The notes: a model not told the origin generated them from the letters alone. A stretch of DNA of 23,828 bases from Desulfobacteraceae bacterium (GCA_030592105.1 JAUVKE010000004.1:1-23828); one strand, 5' to 3'; counted from the first letter of the stretch, positions 15,701 to 23,757 are shown. Translations and numbers: made by a program.

Positions 15701-17005
15701 GCCGATGACATGGGCCTTGGCAAAACCATTGAAGCCCTTTCTATAATTCTCAAAAAAGCTTCCCAGGGCCCCACTTTGATAGTAGCCCCTGTTTCGGTAT
15801 GCATGAACTGGCAAGCTGAAGCCGAACGTTTTGCGCCCACACTAAATTTTATTTCTTTGGTAAACGGAAACAGGGAAAAAATTCTTGAAAGCTTAAAGGC
15901 CTTTGATTTGCTGGTTATAAGTTATGGCTTATTGCAACAAACCAATATAGCGGAAATGATTTCCAAAATAAATTTTCAAACCATTGTCCTGGATGAAGCC
16001 CAGGCTATTAAAAATTTTACGACCAAACGCTCCCAGGCGGCCATGAATCTTAAAGGCGAATTCAAGCTGATTACAACAGGTACACCCATTGAAAATCATC
16101 TTGCCGAGCTATGGAATCTGTTCCGTTTTATCAACCCCGGTTTTTTGGGTTCCCTGGCACATTTTAACAAAAATTTTGCCATCCCCATTGAAAAGTATCA
16201 GGATCGAAGCGCAAGGAAGCGGTTAAAAAAACTGATTCAGCCATTTATGCTGCGTCGCACCAAAAATCAGGTTCTTGAAGAACTCCCCCCCCGGACAGAT
16301 ATCATTTTAAACGTGGAATTAAGCGTTGAAGAGATGGCTGTTTATGAAGCATTACGGCGTCAGGCAATTGAAAAACTGGAAAACAAGGATCTTCCCCCGG
16401 GGCAAAAACATCTTCAGATTTTCGCTGAGATCATGAAATTACGCAGGGTCTGTTGCAACACCAGTCTTATTCTGCCGGATTCCACTCTTGCATCCTCCAA
16501 ACTCACCCTGTTCGGTGATCTCCTGGAGGAATTAATGTTAAACAAACATAAGGCTTTAGTCTTTAGCCAGTTTGTTGATCATTTAAAAATTATCAGACAA
16601 TATGTTGAGAAAAAAGGTATCACCTATCAGTACTTTGACGGGAGCACCACCCAGAAAGAACGTAAAAAACGGGTTGATGCTTTTCAGGCAGGAGAGAGCG
16701 ATCTGTTTTTAATCAGCCTCAAAGCCGGCGGCCTTGGATTAAACCTTACTGCAGCCGATTATGTGATTCATATGGATCCATGGTGGAATCCGGCGGTTGA
16801 AGATCAGGCCTCTGATCGTGCACACCGGATCGGCCAAAAAAGACCGGTAACAGTTTATCGTCTGGTTGTAAAAAATACCATTGAAGAAAAAATTGTTGCG
16901 CTGCATCAAAAAAAACGTGATTTGGCAGACAGCCTTCTTGGGGGTGCTGATATGAGCGGCAAAATGTCGGCAAATGAATTGTTGCGTCTCATTAAAGAGC
17001 ATTAG
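12773..17005 (+). CDS. Large SNF2-family DEAD/DEAH-box ATPase
   Basis: This is a 1410-residue protein. The C-terminal ~480 residues are a complete SNF2 motor: motif I DDMGLGKT (G981-T985), motif II DEAQ (1074-1077), motif III TGTPIENHLAELWNLFRF, then GLGLNLTAADYVIHMDPWWNP and motif VI DRAHRIGQ (R1349, R1352). The first ~930 residues have no domain I recognise. Residues ~15-100 look helical with a winged-helix-like end (FIGQMVSDGIIEQ), and ~880-930 lead into the motor as in other bacterial SNF2 proteins. The family translocates on double-stranded DNA; bacterial members include the RapA type and uncharacterised long proteins like this one. AGGAG at 12754-12758 precedes the ATG at a rather long 14 bases. 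It stands alone, with no methylase, nuclease or other defence partner beside it. Confidence 0.9.
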   Translation: MAKKSTAQLSIAPSNIKYANLIKCYTELTSIHQAIVHILSVIFTETSRSALLQCMRRLKVRGPENKFLTHKTLDVFIGQMVSDGIIEQPGSSLRCADMLREPVSRMLLRHNFFDRIAKVVQEVLPQKEGWGEKVYIANYDQLVREIRIGLYRKDADYIKSLFSNYIDNDLGIFFYLHPYVFIFRNSFDADWFGENLSEDLLVDVLKALLENAEHCLMPIHEDVFPLLQHRFESIKEGLKHPAALVIAEQLILRGRIVEARQLLTNFEGLEALTLKGFSAFLVGKNEESISYYNAALKLLKKTTKKRKIYFKTLPGIFFIFALIRSGINANFQIAKNHASIAAGDGHNYFHEGYDFLLNMLKARDGESDFAIFIISWQIPPFVTNTFDNFIKILSLYWTDKTKAGKAEKLLKEFHEKSEKNGYDWLAAESAELLSRLLKNDTFYKKKAALFRKKTGIETIVDLVKAEEKWEQVLRALANIYQEPLNDVKNNKTSRMVWFVEFSEKYYNWEIYPREQTKSAKGVWSKGRPIALKRLRNEIETFDFLTPQDMDICSCITEESESNWRGYSKVIYGFTSRALTALVGHPLLFWETTSPAVQLEFVKGEPELIVSKPSKGKFELSFYGALNTKNKVQLVTESPTRIKVVEISEEVKEIAKILGKGIKIPVTAKKQVLDAVKSISSIITVHSEIDGSISDAKKMSADPKPHFHLLPFGQGLKLNLLTRPFSTEGPYFRPGEGGETVISKIGDQQFQAKRNLKKEKKLADQAVSACPRLLVIEESGAGESEWHIEEPEDCLEILLELQALDKSAIVEWPEGQNYKIRGQADINKFHLRIKKQQDWFSVSGELKLDNDLALSMQELFKLLENSTGRFVQLKDGQFLALTRLFRKRLEEIKAYSNKSGKDLRFHPLAALSLDNLTEDIGSIRGDKDWKAHLERMSAARVLQPKVPSTFKAELRDYQTEGFKWLARLSHWGVGACLADDMGLGKTIEALSIILKKASQGPTLIVAPVSVCMNWQAEAERFAPTLNFISLVNGNREKILESLKAFDLLVISYGLLQQTNIAEMISKINFQTIVLDEAQAIKNFTTKRSQAAMNLKGEFKLITTGTPIENHLAELWNLFRFINPGFLGSLAHFNKNFAIPIEKYQDRSARKRLKKLIQPFMLRRTKNQVLEELPPRTDIILNVELSVEEMAVYEALRRQAIEKLENKDLPPGQKHLQIFAEIMKLRRVCCNTSLILPDSTLASSKLTLFGDLLEELMLNKHKALVFSQFVDHLKIIRQYVEKKGITYQYFDGSTTQKERKKRVDAFQAGESDLFLISLKAGGLGLNLTAADYVIHMDPWWNPAVEDQASDRAHRIGQKRPVTVYRLVVKNTIEEKIVALHQKKRDLADSLLGGADMSGKMSANELLRLIKEH

Positions 17006-17066
17006 GGATGGGTACGGGAATTGCTGGATGAAAAATAGCTCCTCTGTGAAAATCTTGATTTTTGTT

Positions 17067-17228
17067 CCATAGACCGTCACATAAATAATTTCAGCAATCC
17101 ATTGAGCTACAATAAAATTTAAAAACCTCAGAAACTCGCTGCGTTCAAACAGCCAGAGCTTTTTAAATTTCACCATAGCTCAGTTCTAGCATCTGGCCGT
17201 ATAAAATTTATTATCTGAACATCTATAG
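17067..17228. repeat. Small inverted-repeat element B, copy 3 (B3), carrying a different core
   Basis: The left end CCATAGACCGTCACATAAATAA and the reverse complement of the right end, CTATAGATGTTCAGATAATAA, match each other and the ends of B1 and B2. The pyrimidine-rich core of B1/B2 is missing. In its place lies a separate 80-bp palindromic unit (C, 17103-17182). The right end is 6 bases from the left end of A3. The 511-bp gap between the helicase and ywbE is almost entirely made of these elements. Confidence 0.65.
17103..17182. repeat. Palindromic repeat C nested in B3
   Basis: Arms of 27 bases (TGAGCTACAATAAAATTTAA... at 17103, and its inverted match ending ...CACCATAGCTCA at 17182) agree at 22 of 27 positions and could fold into one long hairpin. 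The 26-base loop region AGAAACTCGCTGCGTTCAAA... is of a kind I have seen dispersed in related genomes (from memory). It may act as a transcription terminator for the helicase gene as well as being a mobile palindrome. Confidence 0.6.
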
Positions 17229-17234
17229 ATTCAT

Positions 17235-17489
17235 CGTAACTATTCAGCGCTGTTGATTTAAGATACGCAGCAGGTATGATCTGATTAAAACATTTGAAAT
17301 TGTTTGAACGGATTAGAGAGCGTTAAGAAAGAATCCATCAGGGCTGAACTTATTGACGCCATTTTCCAGTACACTATTACGCAAGTTTATATTTTTAACA
17401 GATTCTTTCTTTACGGCCTCTTATCTGTGAGTTTTTCATGGTTTAATCAGATTATACCTGCTGCCGTGCATATTATCTGAATAATTACG
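17235..17489 (+). repeat. MITE-like element A, copy 3 (A3)
   Basis: This is the best-preserved full copy, 255 bp. The left end CGTAACTATTCAGCG and the right end TCTGAATAATTACG are inverted with 12 of 15 matches, and the inner arms GCAGGTATGATCTGATTAA and TTAATCAGATTATACCTGC are inverted too. The interior matches A1 along its length (for example TTAGAGAGCGTTAAG and CATCAGGGCTGAAC). It ends 28 bp before the start codon of ywbE, so any promoter for that gene lies within or at the edge of the element. Confidence 0.75.
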
Positions 17490-17516
17490 ATTTAAAAAAA
17501 ACAAAGGAATTTTTAA

Positions 17517-17714
17517 ATGACCAACGGAACAAAAAGAACCGATATTTTATCCGGCCTGAAGGTTTCCATTGTATTAAAGCAGGACCAGAGAAGCGGAAAA
17601 CTTACCACAGGTATTGTTCGGGATATTTTGACAAAATCTGCCACACATCCCCATGGAATTAAGGTTCGTTTGGAAAACGGCCTTGTTGGAAGGGTTAAAA
17701 CCATTCATGGCTGA
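17517..17714 (+). CDS. ywbE: YwbE family protein (DUF2196)
   Basis: This is a 65-residue cytoplasmic protein of full family length. It has DILSGLKVSIVLKQDQRSGK, TTGIVRDILTKS, HPHGIKVRLENG and VGRVKTIH, which line up end to end with the Bacillus YwbE sequence as I remember it. The short beta-rich sequence with a KOW/SH3-like look suggests RNA or ribosome binding, but no function is established. AAGGA at 17504-17508, 8 bases before the ATG, is a good ribosome site. The gene stands alone between element A3 and the tRNA, which is on the other strand. Confidence 0.88.
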   Translation: MTNGTKRTDILSGLKVSIVLKQDQRSGKLTTGIVRDILTKSATHPHGIKVRLENGLVGRVKTIHG

Positions 17715-17897
17715 AGCTTACATGATAGCTGAATAGTTTATATGAAAATGATAAATTTTGAATTATAAATTATGAATTAAGGAATTCTACTGATTTATAA
17801 AATTCCATTAAACGCTATTTTATTTTCATGTTTTGTTGTGCCCGACAGGGCATGCTGGTTATACAGAAAGATAAGATGGATATATTAGATTCAGTTT

Positions 17898-17973
17898 TGG
17901 TGGAGATGAGGGGGTTCGAACCCCTGACCTCGGCATTGCGAACGCCGCGCTCTCCCAGCTGAGCTACATCCCC
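17898..17973 (-). tRNA. tRNA-Ala, anticodon CGC
   Basis: The reverse strand folds as a full cloverleaf of 76 bases including an encoded CCA. The acceptor GGGGATG pairs with CATCTCC, including the G3-U70 wobble that marks alanine tRNAs. The D-arm is AGCTCAGCTGGGAGAGC. The anticodon arm CGGCG-TTCGCAA-TGCCG puts CGC at positions 34-36, and the T-arm is AGGGG-TTCGAAC-CCCCT. It reads the GCG alanine codon. Confidence 0.97.
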
Positions 17974-17981
17974 ATATAAGA

Positions 17982-18010
17982 TTCATAACAGATTAATTTT
18001 GTATGGTCAA
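17982..18010 (-). promoter_or_regulatory. Sigma-70-type promoter of the tRNA gene
   Basis: On the minus strand, TTGACC (18010-18005) is followed by exactly 17 bases and then TATGAA (17987-17982). The -10 is preceded by TGT, giving an extended -10. The mature tRNA begins 9 bases downstream, so the primary transcript would have almost no leader. Confidence 0.6.
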
Positions 18011-18183
18011 ATAAAACCATGAATGTTATTTTTGAGCGAGCCCTTAAGCTTTAATGATTGTGGCTGCTCCTTTAAAAATGATATGTTTACTTCCCCTTGT
18101 TCAGGTTAGGGTTACTACTGTTCGGTTAGAAACTTCCCTTTCCTGCAACTTTCCCATGGGACACTTTTTGATTAAATTATAAT

Positions 18184-19953
18184 ATGAAAAAAAATAATTC
18201 ACCAGATTTTAATAAAAATTGTACGTCTTTTTTTCTTCCAACCACGGCAAAAGAGCTGAAGACTCTTGGATGGGAAAGGCCGGATATTATACTGGTTACG
18301 GGTGACAGTTATATTGACAGTCCCTATATCGGTATTGCAGTAATTGGAAAAGTTCTTCAAAAAGCAGGTTTTAATACTGCGGTGATTGCCCAGCCGGATA
18401 TTAATTTGGATTTAGACATTAAAAGACTTGGGGAACCGAAACTTTTCTGGGGTGTATCCGGTGGATGTATCGATTCCCTTGTGGCAAATTACACAGCTTC
18501 TAAAAAAAAAAGAAAAAAGGATGATTATACACCAGGAGGTATAAATAACCGGCGCCCGGATCGGGCGGTTATTCAATACACAAATCTGATAAGGCGTTAT
18601 CTCAAGAATACTGTTCCCATAGTTTTAGGGGGAATAGAGGCCAGCTTAAGACGAATATCCCATTATGATTTCTGGTCTGATAAAATCAGAAAATCGATTC
18701 TTTTTGATGCAAAAGCTGATTATCTTGTTTATGGGATGGGAGAAAAAACAGCCGTCGCCCTTGCCGGGAAGCTGTTGAACAAGGATACTTGTTTTGATGA
18801 TCTTTCCGGCCTTTGTTATATATCAAAGCAAAAAAGGGATGATTATATTCAGCTCCCTTCTTTTAATGATGTTAAATCCGATTCCGTTAAATTTGTTGAA
18901 ATGTTTAATCTTTTTTATCAGAACAATGATCCTCTCACCGCAAAGGGGCTTTGCCAGAAACATGATTCAAGATATCTTGTTCAAAATCCCCCTTCTGATT
19001 ACCTTACAGGGCCTGAGTTAGATGGGGTTCATGATCTTGAGTATGCACGGGATCTCCATCCTTATTATAAAAAATCAGGTGATGTAAGAGCCCTTGATAC
19101 CATAAGGTTTTCCATACCTATTCACAGGGGATGCTATGGGGAATGTAATTTTTGCGCAATTGCTGTACATCAGGGGCGAAGGGTCCGGTGGAGAAGTGAA
19201 CAATCGATATTAAAAGAGGCCAGGGTTATTTCAAATCTTCCGGATTTTAAGGGGATAATTACCGATGTCGGCGGTCCCACTGCGAACATGTATGGGTTTG
19301 AATGTAAAAAAAAGCTGGAAAAAGGGGGTTGCCTGGATAAAAGATGCCTTTATCCGGAAGTATGCCGGAATCTTAAGGCTGATCACTCAAAGCTTGTTAA
19401 TCTTTTAAGAAAATTAAGGAGCATCAAAGGGGTAAAGCGTATTTTTATAGCATCGGGAATACGATATGATCTTGTTTTTTCAGACAAAAAAAGCGGTAAT
19501 CAATATATAAAAGAGATTGTTAATCACCATGTTTCAGGGCAGCTCAAGATTGCGCCGGAACATACTGAGGATAGTGTGTTATCCTTTATGGGAAAGCCTG
19601 AACAAAGATCTCTTTTAGAGTTTAAAGAAAAATTTGATGTTTTTTCCAAAAGATCAGGTAAAAAGCAGTTTCTCACTTATTATTTTATTGCTGCCCATCC
19701 AGGATGCAAAGAGGCTGATATGAGAAAACTGAAAAAATTTACCACGGAAAAACTCAAAATGAATCCCGAACAGGTTCAGATCTTTACACCAACCCCTTCA
19801 ACATATTCATCTATTATGTATCATACTGAATTAGACCCTTTTTCCGGGAAAAAAATATTTGTTGAAAAAACCTTCAAAGGTCGGGAAAAACAAAAAAAGA
19901 TTATTATTGAAAATGGACGAAAAATTTATAAAAAGAGAAATACTCCATGTTGA
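18184..19953 (+). CDS. ygiQ: YgiQ family radical SAM protein (UPF0313)
   Basis: This is a 589-residue protein. The N-terminal part (about 15-260) is the typical YgiQ region, with FLPTTAKELKTLGW, DIILVTGDSYIDSPYIGIAVIG and IVLGGIEASLRRISHYDFW. The radical SAM domain carries HRGCYGECNFC with C317, C321 and C324 as ligands of the 4Fe-4S cluster that cleaves S-adenosylmethionine. The C-terminal part has LKIAPEHTE and QVQIFTPTPSTYSSIMYHT, also standard. The reaction is not known for the family. The length is close to that of relatives I recall, though shorter than E. coli YgiQ. No clear ribosome site precedes ATG 18184. Its last 41 bases overlap the start of dinB. Confidence 0.93.
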   Translation: MKKNNSPDFNKNCTSFFLPTTAKELKTLGWERPDIILVTGDSYIDSPYIGIAVIGKVLQKAGFNTAVIAQPDINLDLDIKRLGEPKLFWGVSGGCIDSLVANYTASKKKRKKDDYTPGGINNRRPDRAVIQYTNLIRRYLKNTVPIVLGGIEASLRRISHYDFWSDKIRKSILFDAKADYLVYGMGEKTAVALAGKLLNKDTCFDDLSGLCYISKQKRDDYIQLPSFNDVKSDSVKFVEMFNLFYQNNDPLTAKGLCQKHDSRYLVQNPPSDYLTGPELDGVHDLEYARDLHPYYKKSGDVRALDTIRFSIPIHRGCYGECNFCAIAVHQGRRVRWRSEQSILKEARVISNLPDFKGIITDVGGPTANMYGFECKKKLEKGGCLDKRCLYPEVCRNLKADHSKLVNLLRKLRSIKGVKRIFIASGIRYDLVFSDKKSGNQYIKEIVNHHVSGQLKIAPEHTEDSVLSFMGKPEQRSLLEFKEKFDVFSKRSGKKQFLTYYFIAAHPGCKEADMRKLKKFTTEKLKMNPEQVQIFTPTPSTYSSIMYHTELDPFSGKKIFVEKTFKGREKQKKIIIENGRKIYKKRNTPC

Positions 19954-21076
19954 TATGGACGCTTTTTATGCTTCTGTGGAATGCATTGACAGACCTGAGC
20001 TGTCAGGTAAACCTGTAATTGTGGGGGGGAGAACCGGCAGAGGTGTTGTCTCTGCCGCATCCTATGAAGCCAGAAGCTGCGGCGTCCATTCGGCCATGCC
20101 TGTGTTTAAGGCAGAATTGCTCTGTCCCGACGGGATTTTTTTACCTGCCCGCATGAAACGGTATAAAGAGATCTCCAGAAAAATCATGAATATTTTAATG
20201 AGGCATTCCCCCCTTGTGGAACAGGCTTCAGTTGATGAGGCTTATCTTGATGTTTCCGGGACAACAAATCTCTTAGGGCCACCTGAAACAGTGGCAATGA
20301 ATATTAAACGTGATATTAAAAATGAGCTTGGCTTAACCTGCTCCGTAGGTGTTGCTCCAAATAAATTTCTGGCAAAAATTGCATCTGATCTTGAAAAACC
20401 GGATGGCCTGACAATCATTGACAAGACTGATTTGTCAAATTTTATGCGTAATCTTTCCGTTGAAAAAATCCCGGGAGTGGGACCCAAAACCCTCAGAGAA
20501 TTACAGAATTTCGGCATTAAAACAGGAATAGATATCTTGAAATTTTCTGAAAAATTTTGGATCGACAGGTTGGGAAAAGGGGGGAAGGATCTGTTCCTGC
20601 GTGCAAAGGGAATAGACAACTCACCTGTTATTCCCCATTCTGCCCCTAAATCTTTTAGCGCAGAGGAGACCTTTGCAAAGGATATAACCAGGAAAGATCA
20701 ATTCCTAAAATATCTTCTTGCCCATGCAGAAAGGGTGGGTACCGATCTCAGAGCCCATGGGTATCTTGGTCGTACCGTTCATATTAAAATTAAATTTGCA
20801 GATTTTAAAATGATAACACGGAGCCGTACTCTTGCAGAGCCCACCGCAAGTACTATCAGTATATTTAAAGTGGCCTCCGGTCTCCTGGATAAATTGGAGA
20901 TAAACCGTGAAATACGTCTCATCGGGCTGGGTGTCTCCAATTTGACAAAAGGGATCAGGCAGCTTAGTCTGTTAAAAAATAATATCGGTGAAAAACAGCA
21001 AAAAATAGATAAGGTGGTGGATGCGATAAGGGGTCAATTTGGCAGTGAGATTATAAAGCGTGGTCAGTTAATATGA
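19913..21076 (+). CDS. dinB: DNA polymerase IV (Y family)
   Basis: This is a 387-residue error-prone translesion polymerase. The catalytic core is complete: ILHVDMDAFYASVE (D14, with D16 next to it), YEARSCGVHSAMP, and SVDEAYLDVSG (D108, E109), followed by GVAPNKFLAKIASDLEKPDG. A helix-hairpin-helix KIPGVGPKTLRELQNFGI and a little-finger domain follow. IRQLSLL near the C-terminus looks like the beta-clamp binding motif. ATG 19913 gives MDEKFIKREILHVDMDAF, the usual short lead; an in-frame start at 19859 would add a basic 18-residue extension read from inside ygiQ. The gene overlaps ygiQ by 41 bases in another frame, so translation is probably coupled. No SOS box is visible just upstream. Its last 9 bases overlap the convergent glycosyltransferase gene. 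Confidence 0.95.
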   Translation: MDEKFIKREILHVDMDAFYASVECIDRPELSGKPVIVGGRTGRGVVSAASYEARSCGVHSAMPVFKAELLCPDGIFLPARMKRYKEISRKIMNILMRHSPLVEQASVDEAYLDVSGTTNLLGPPETVAMNIKRDIKNELGLTCSVGVAPNKFLAKIASDLEKPDGLTIIDKTDLSNFMRNLSVEKIPGVGPKTLRELQNFGIKTGIDILKFSEKFWIDRLGKGGKDLFLRAKGIDNSPVIPHSAPKSFSAEETFAKDITRKDQFLKYLLAHAERVGTDLRAHGYLGRTVHIKIKFADFKMITRSRTLAEPTASTISIFKVASGLLDKLEINREIRLIGLGVSNLTKGIRQLSLLKNNIGEKQQKIDKVVDAIRGQFGSEIIKRGQLI

Positions 21077-21856
21077 TATATATATATTTCGATGCTTTTT
21101 TATCTCCCTGTATACGCTGGAAGCAAAAAATCTCCACATGCTCCTTAAGTGCCAGCGTAAATATTTTATGTTTTTTCTGCTTTTTCTCTGAGCATCATGG
21201 ATAATACAAATCGATGGATATACAGATACCTCCATATTATTAAGCCAGATCCGGCAGCAGAGTTCCACATCTTCATAATATAAAAAGTAGTTTTCATTAA
21301 ACCCGCCTATTTCCTTGAAAACATCACTCCTAAAGGCCATAAACATCCCTGCGATCCAGTCAGGCTGAAACGATTCTCCATCCATAGCAGGGGCTTCCCA
21401 TTTTCCCTGGTTCCCCAACAGTTTCAAAAAAATTCTTTTTGGAGTGGGTAATTTCCTTATGCTGTCTTCTGTTGTTCCATTTACGTTTCTGACTAACGGA
21501 GCTGCCACCCCTGTTTTTTTATCTGATTTCAATTTTTTAGCCAAATATAAAAAAATGTCCTGTTTAATGGAGACATCAGGATTAAGCACAATAAAAAAAG
21601 ACTCCTCTTTAACAGGACTAAGGGAAAAAGCAGCATTATGATTTGCTCCGAATCCTTTGGGGCTGTTGTTTTTTATAACTTTAAGAGGAAAAGTAAAATC
21701 CCATTTTAAATCGGTCATCTTTTCAGGAATATTAAATGTTGCAATAACCTGAAAACGATCTGAACAATCTAAACTTTCAAGGTCTTTCAACAGCCTGTTT
21801 AACTCTTCGGCCTGGCCATGACTTATTATTGAAAGTGTAATATCTCGATTTGGCAT
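21068..21856 (-). CDS. Family 2 glycosyltransferase (rhamnosyltransferase-like)
   Basis: This is a 262-residue soluble GT-A enzyme. The N-terminus SIISHGQAEELNRLLKDLE is the usual opening strand and helix. NNSPKGFGANHNAAF binds the sugar nucleotide. LNPDVSI (N92-D94) takes the place of the metal-binding DxD, and NYFLYYEDVELCCRIW carries the E195-D196 pair expected at the catalytic base. This set is typical of WbbL-type enzymes that add rhamnose or a related sugar to surface polysaccharides; the donor and acceptor cannot be read. It is a lone gene, not part of a polysaccharide cluster in this window. Only a weak AAAGGG lies upstream of the ATG. It converges on dinB with a 9-base overlap of the two stop regions. 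Confidence 0.88.
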   Translation of the reverse strand: MPNRDITLSIISHGQAEELNRLLKDLESLDCSDRFQVIATFNIPEKMTDLKWDFTFPLKVIKNNSPKGFGANHNAAFSLSPVKEESFFIVLNPDVSIKQDIFLYLAKKLKSDKKTGVAAPLVRNVNGTTEDSIRKLPTPKRIFLKLLGNQGKWEAPAMDGESFQPDWIAGMFMAFRSDVFKEIGGFNENYFLYYEDVELCCRIWLNNMEVSVYPSICIIHDAQRKSRKNIKYLRWHLRSMWRFFASSVYREIKKHRNIYISY

Positions 21857-22060
21857 TATTTTTTAACGCACCCTTTATTCAATGGATGATGGAATGAAGT
21901 TTTTTAATAATTTATTTTTTACTATGAAAATTATAAGATTGGTATATAATATAATATTTGTAATTTTTCAATGAATTCAAAATTTATTGTTTTTCAGGTG
22001 TGGCTCTGTTCATGGGGGAGACCTGCATCCTGATTAAAATCTGAAAAAAAGCAGTATATC

Positions 22061-22993
22061 ATGTCTCCAGCAGTTAAAATATCTAAAATAAATAAAAAAT
22101 ACGGTAATCTGCATGCATTGCGGGATATAAATTTTTCCATAGAGAAAAATTCCTATTTTGGTCTTTTAGGCCCCAACGGGGCCGGAAAATCGACTTTAAT
22201 AAATATTATGGCGGGCCTGGTTATTCCCACCAGCGGTGCAATTGAAATAATGGGTTATAATGTCTCCACCATGTGGCGCAAGGCAAGAATGTCTGTGGGT
22301 ATTGTCCCCCAGGAACTTGTTTATGATTCTTTTTTTACTGTGCGTGAGATGCTCCGGCTCCAGTCCGGATATTTCGGATACGGTTCTGAGAATTATCCAT
22401 GGATTGATCAATTAATCGAAAGCCTCAGGCTCACTGAAAAAAGCGGAGAAAATCTCCAGCGGCTTTCCGGGGGTATGAAAAGAAGAGTCCTCATTGCCCA
22501 GGCCCTGGTGCATAAACCCCGGGTAATTGTTCTTGATGAACCCACAGCAGGGGTTGATGTGGAACTGCGTCAGGTTTTGTGGGATTTAACCCGAAAATTA
22601 CATGGGGAGGGGCATACCATACTTTTAACAACCCACTATATAGAAGAGGCAGAGGCTCTTTGTCAGAAAATTGCAATTCTGGATAAAGGCCGTCTGGTGG
22701 CCATGGATACTACAAAGGATTTGTTAAAAAGGTATCCATACAGGTTTTTTACTATTAAATTCAGTGAAGATGTCTCCACCAGGATAGAAGCTTTGCCCGA
22801 ATCTGTTAAAAAGCTTGTTGTTTCATGTAAAGAAAAACAGCTTACCTTAAAACTGCATCGGGAAAAGGAGAGGATCGGTGATGCGCTGGAAGCTTTAATC
22901 TCGGCTGGAACCTATATTGTTGATATGCAGACAGATGAGCCCGGTCTTGAAGAGGTTTTTCGGGCATTAACAGGGGAACATTCCGATGAATAA
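22061..22993 (+). CDS. ABC-2 type exporter, ATP-binding subunit (YadG-like)
   Basis: This is a 310-residue ATPase with all standard motifs: Walker A GPNGAGKST (37-45), Q-loop Gln84 (VPQE), signature LSGGM (135-139), Walker B VIVLDEP (155-161) and H-loop His192 (TTH). A C-terminal extension of about 85 residues after the H-loop (FFTIKFSEDVSTRIEALP...) ends in PGLEEVFRALTGE, as in DrrA/YadG-type exporters. The size and partner match E. coli YadG-YadH, whose substrate is unknown; drug, lipid or polysaccharide export are all possible. The ribosome site before ATG 22061 is weak. The permease gene begins inside its last codons. Confidence 0.92.
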   Translation: MSPAVKISKINKKYGNLHALRDINFSIEKNSYFGLLGPNGAGKSTLINIMAGLVIPTSGAIEIMGYNVSTMWRKARMSVGIVPQELVYDSFFTVREMLRLQSGYFGYGSENYPWIDQLIESLRLTEKSGENLQRLSGGMKRRVLIAQALVHKPRVIVLDEPTAGVDVELRQVLWDLTRKLHGEGHTILLTTHYIEEAEALCQKIAILDKGRLVAMDTTKDLLKRYPYRFFTIKFSEDVSTRIEALPESVKKLVVSCKEKQLTLKLHREKERIGDALEALISAGTYIVDMQTDEPGLEEVFRALTGEHSDE

Positions 22994-23747
22994 CAGGGGA
23001 TTTTTTACGCTGTTTGCCAAAGAGGTATGGCGTTTTTTAAAAGTGTGGATCCAAACCATTCTTGCTCCGGTTGTAACTGTATTTTTGTATCTTCTGGTTT
23101 TTGCTTCTGTACTTTCAGACAATATTGAAGTTTATAAAGGGGTTGGATATTCTGAATTTTTAATACCCGGACTGATTATGATGGCGGTTTTGCAGAATGC
23201 TTTTGCCAACAGCTCCTCCAGTCTTTTTCAGGCCAAGCAGAACGGGAGCATAATATTTATTCTTCTTTCTCCAGTGTCGAGTATGGAGTTTTATCTGGCA
23301 TATGTTTTAGCTTCGATTGTAAGGGGTATATTTGTGGGAATAGGGGTCTGGATTGTTACCTGGATCTTTACAATCTCATCTGTTTACAATCTTATGATGA
23401 TAACAGGTTTTGCTGTTTTAGGAAGCGGCATCCTTGGCTCCTTGGGCCTGATTGCATCCATATGGGCAGATAAATGGGATCACATCTCTGCTTTTCAGAA
23501 TTTTGTAATCCTTCCATTATCATTTTTAAGCGGAGTATTCTTTTCAATTGAATCCTTACCCCCTTTTTGGAGTAAAGTTTCTTATTTTAATCCTTTTTTT
23601 TATCTGATTGATGGATTCAGATTCGGCTTTCTTGGGATTTCCGAAATATCACCATATTTTAGTCTTATGATTGGAAGTATTTTTTTTCTGTTTGTCAGCG
23701 CTCTTTGTATAGGTATGCTTAAAAGCGGATATAAACTAAGGCACTAA
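22986..23747 (+). CDS. ABC-2 type exporter, membrane permease (YadH-like)
   Basis: This is a 253-residue membrane protein with about six hydrophobic segments (roughly residues 21-42, 57-75, 103-126, 133-156, 168-190 and 222-246). These fit the ABC-2 permease fold. ILAPVVTVFLYLLVFASVL and EFLIPGLIMMAVLQNAFANSS match the usual first two segments, and LPLSFLSGVFFSIESLPPFW the conserved loop-helix before the last segment. Its ATG overlaps the ATPase stop by 8 bases (ATGAATAA), so the two subunits are translationally coupled. It is the last gene in the window. Confidence 0.92.
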   Translation: MNNRGFFTLFAKEVWRFLKVWIQTILAPVVTVFLYLLVFASVLSDNIEVYKGVGYSEFLIPGLIMMAVLQNAFANSSSSLFQAKQNGSIIFILLSPVSSMEFYLAYVLASIVRGIFVGIGVWIVTWIFTISSVYNLMMITGFAVLGSGILGSLGLIASIWADKWDHISAFQNFVILPLSFLSGVFFSIESLPPFWSKVSYFNPFFYLIDGFRFGFLGISEISPYFSLMIGSIFFLFVSALCIGMLKSGYKLRH

Positions 23748-23757
23748 ATATGCCAAG

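Noticed and set aside
12773..17005. DISARM- or other helicase-based defence island
   Set aside because: The SNF2 gene has no methyltransferase, phospholipase D, DUF1998 or nuclease neighbour; the flanks are mpl, ywbE and repeats.
16739..17176. Minus-strand reading frame over the helicase 3' end and repeat C
   Set aside because: It is antisense to conserved SNF2 motifs and its first part is translated from the palindromic repeat, a common false gene call.
17103..17182. Repeat C as a CRISPR repeat or spacer unit
   Set aside because: It is a single long palindrome without repeated units or spacers, and no cas genes are present.
17838..17852. TGCCC-GACA-GGGCA hairpin as terminator of the tRNA gene
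   Set aside because: The stem is short and there is no T-run after it on the minus strand, so it cannot be supported as a Rho-independent terminator.
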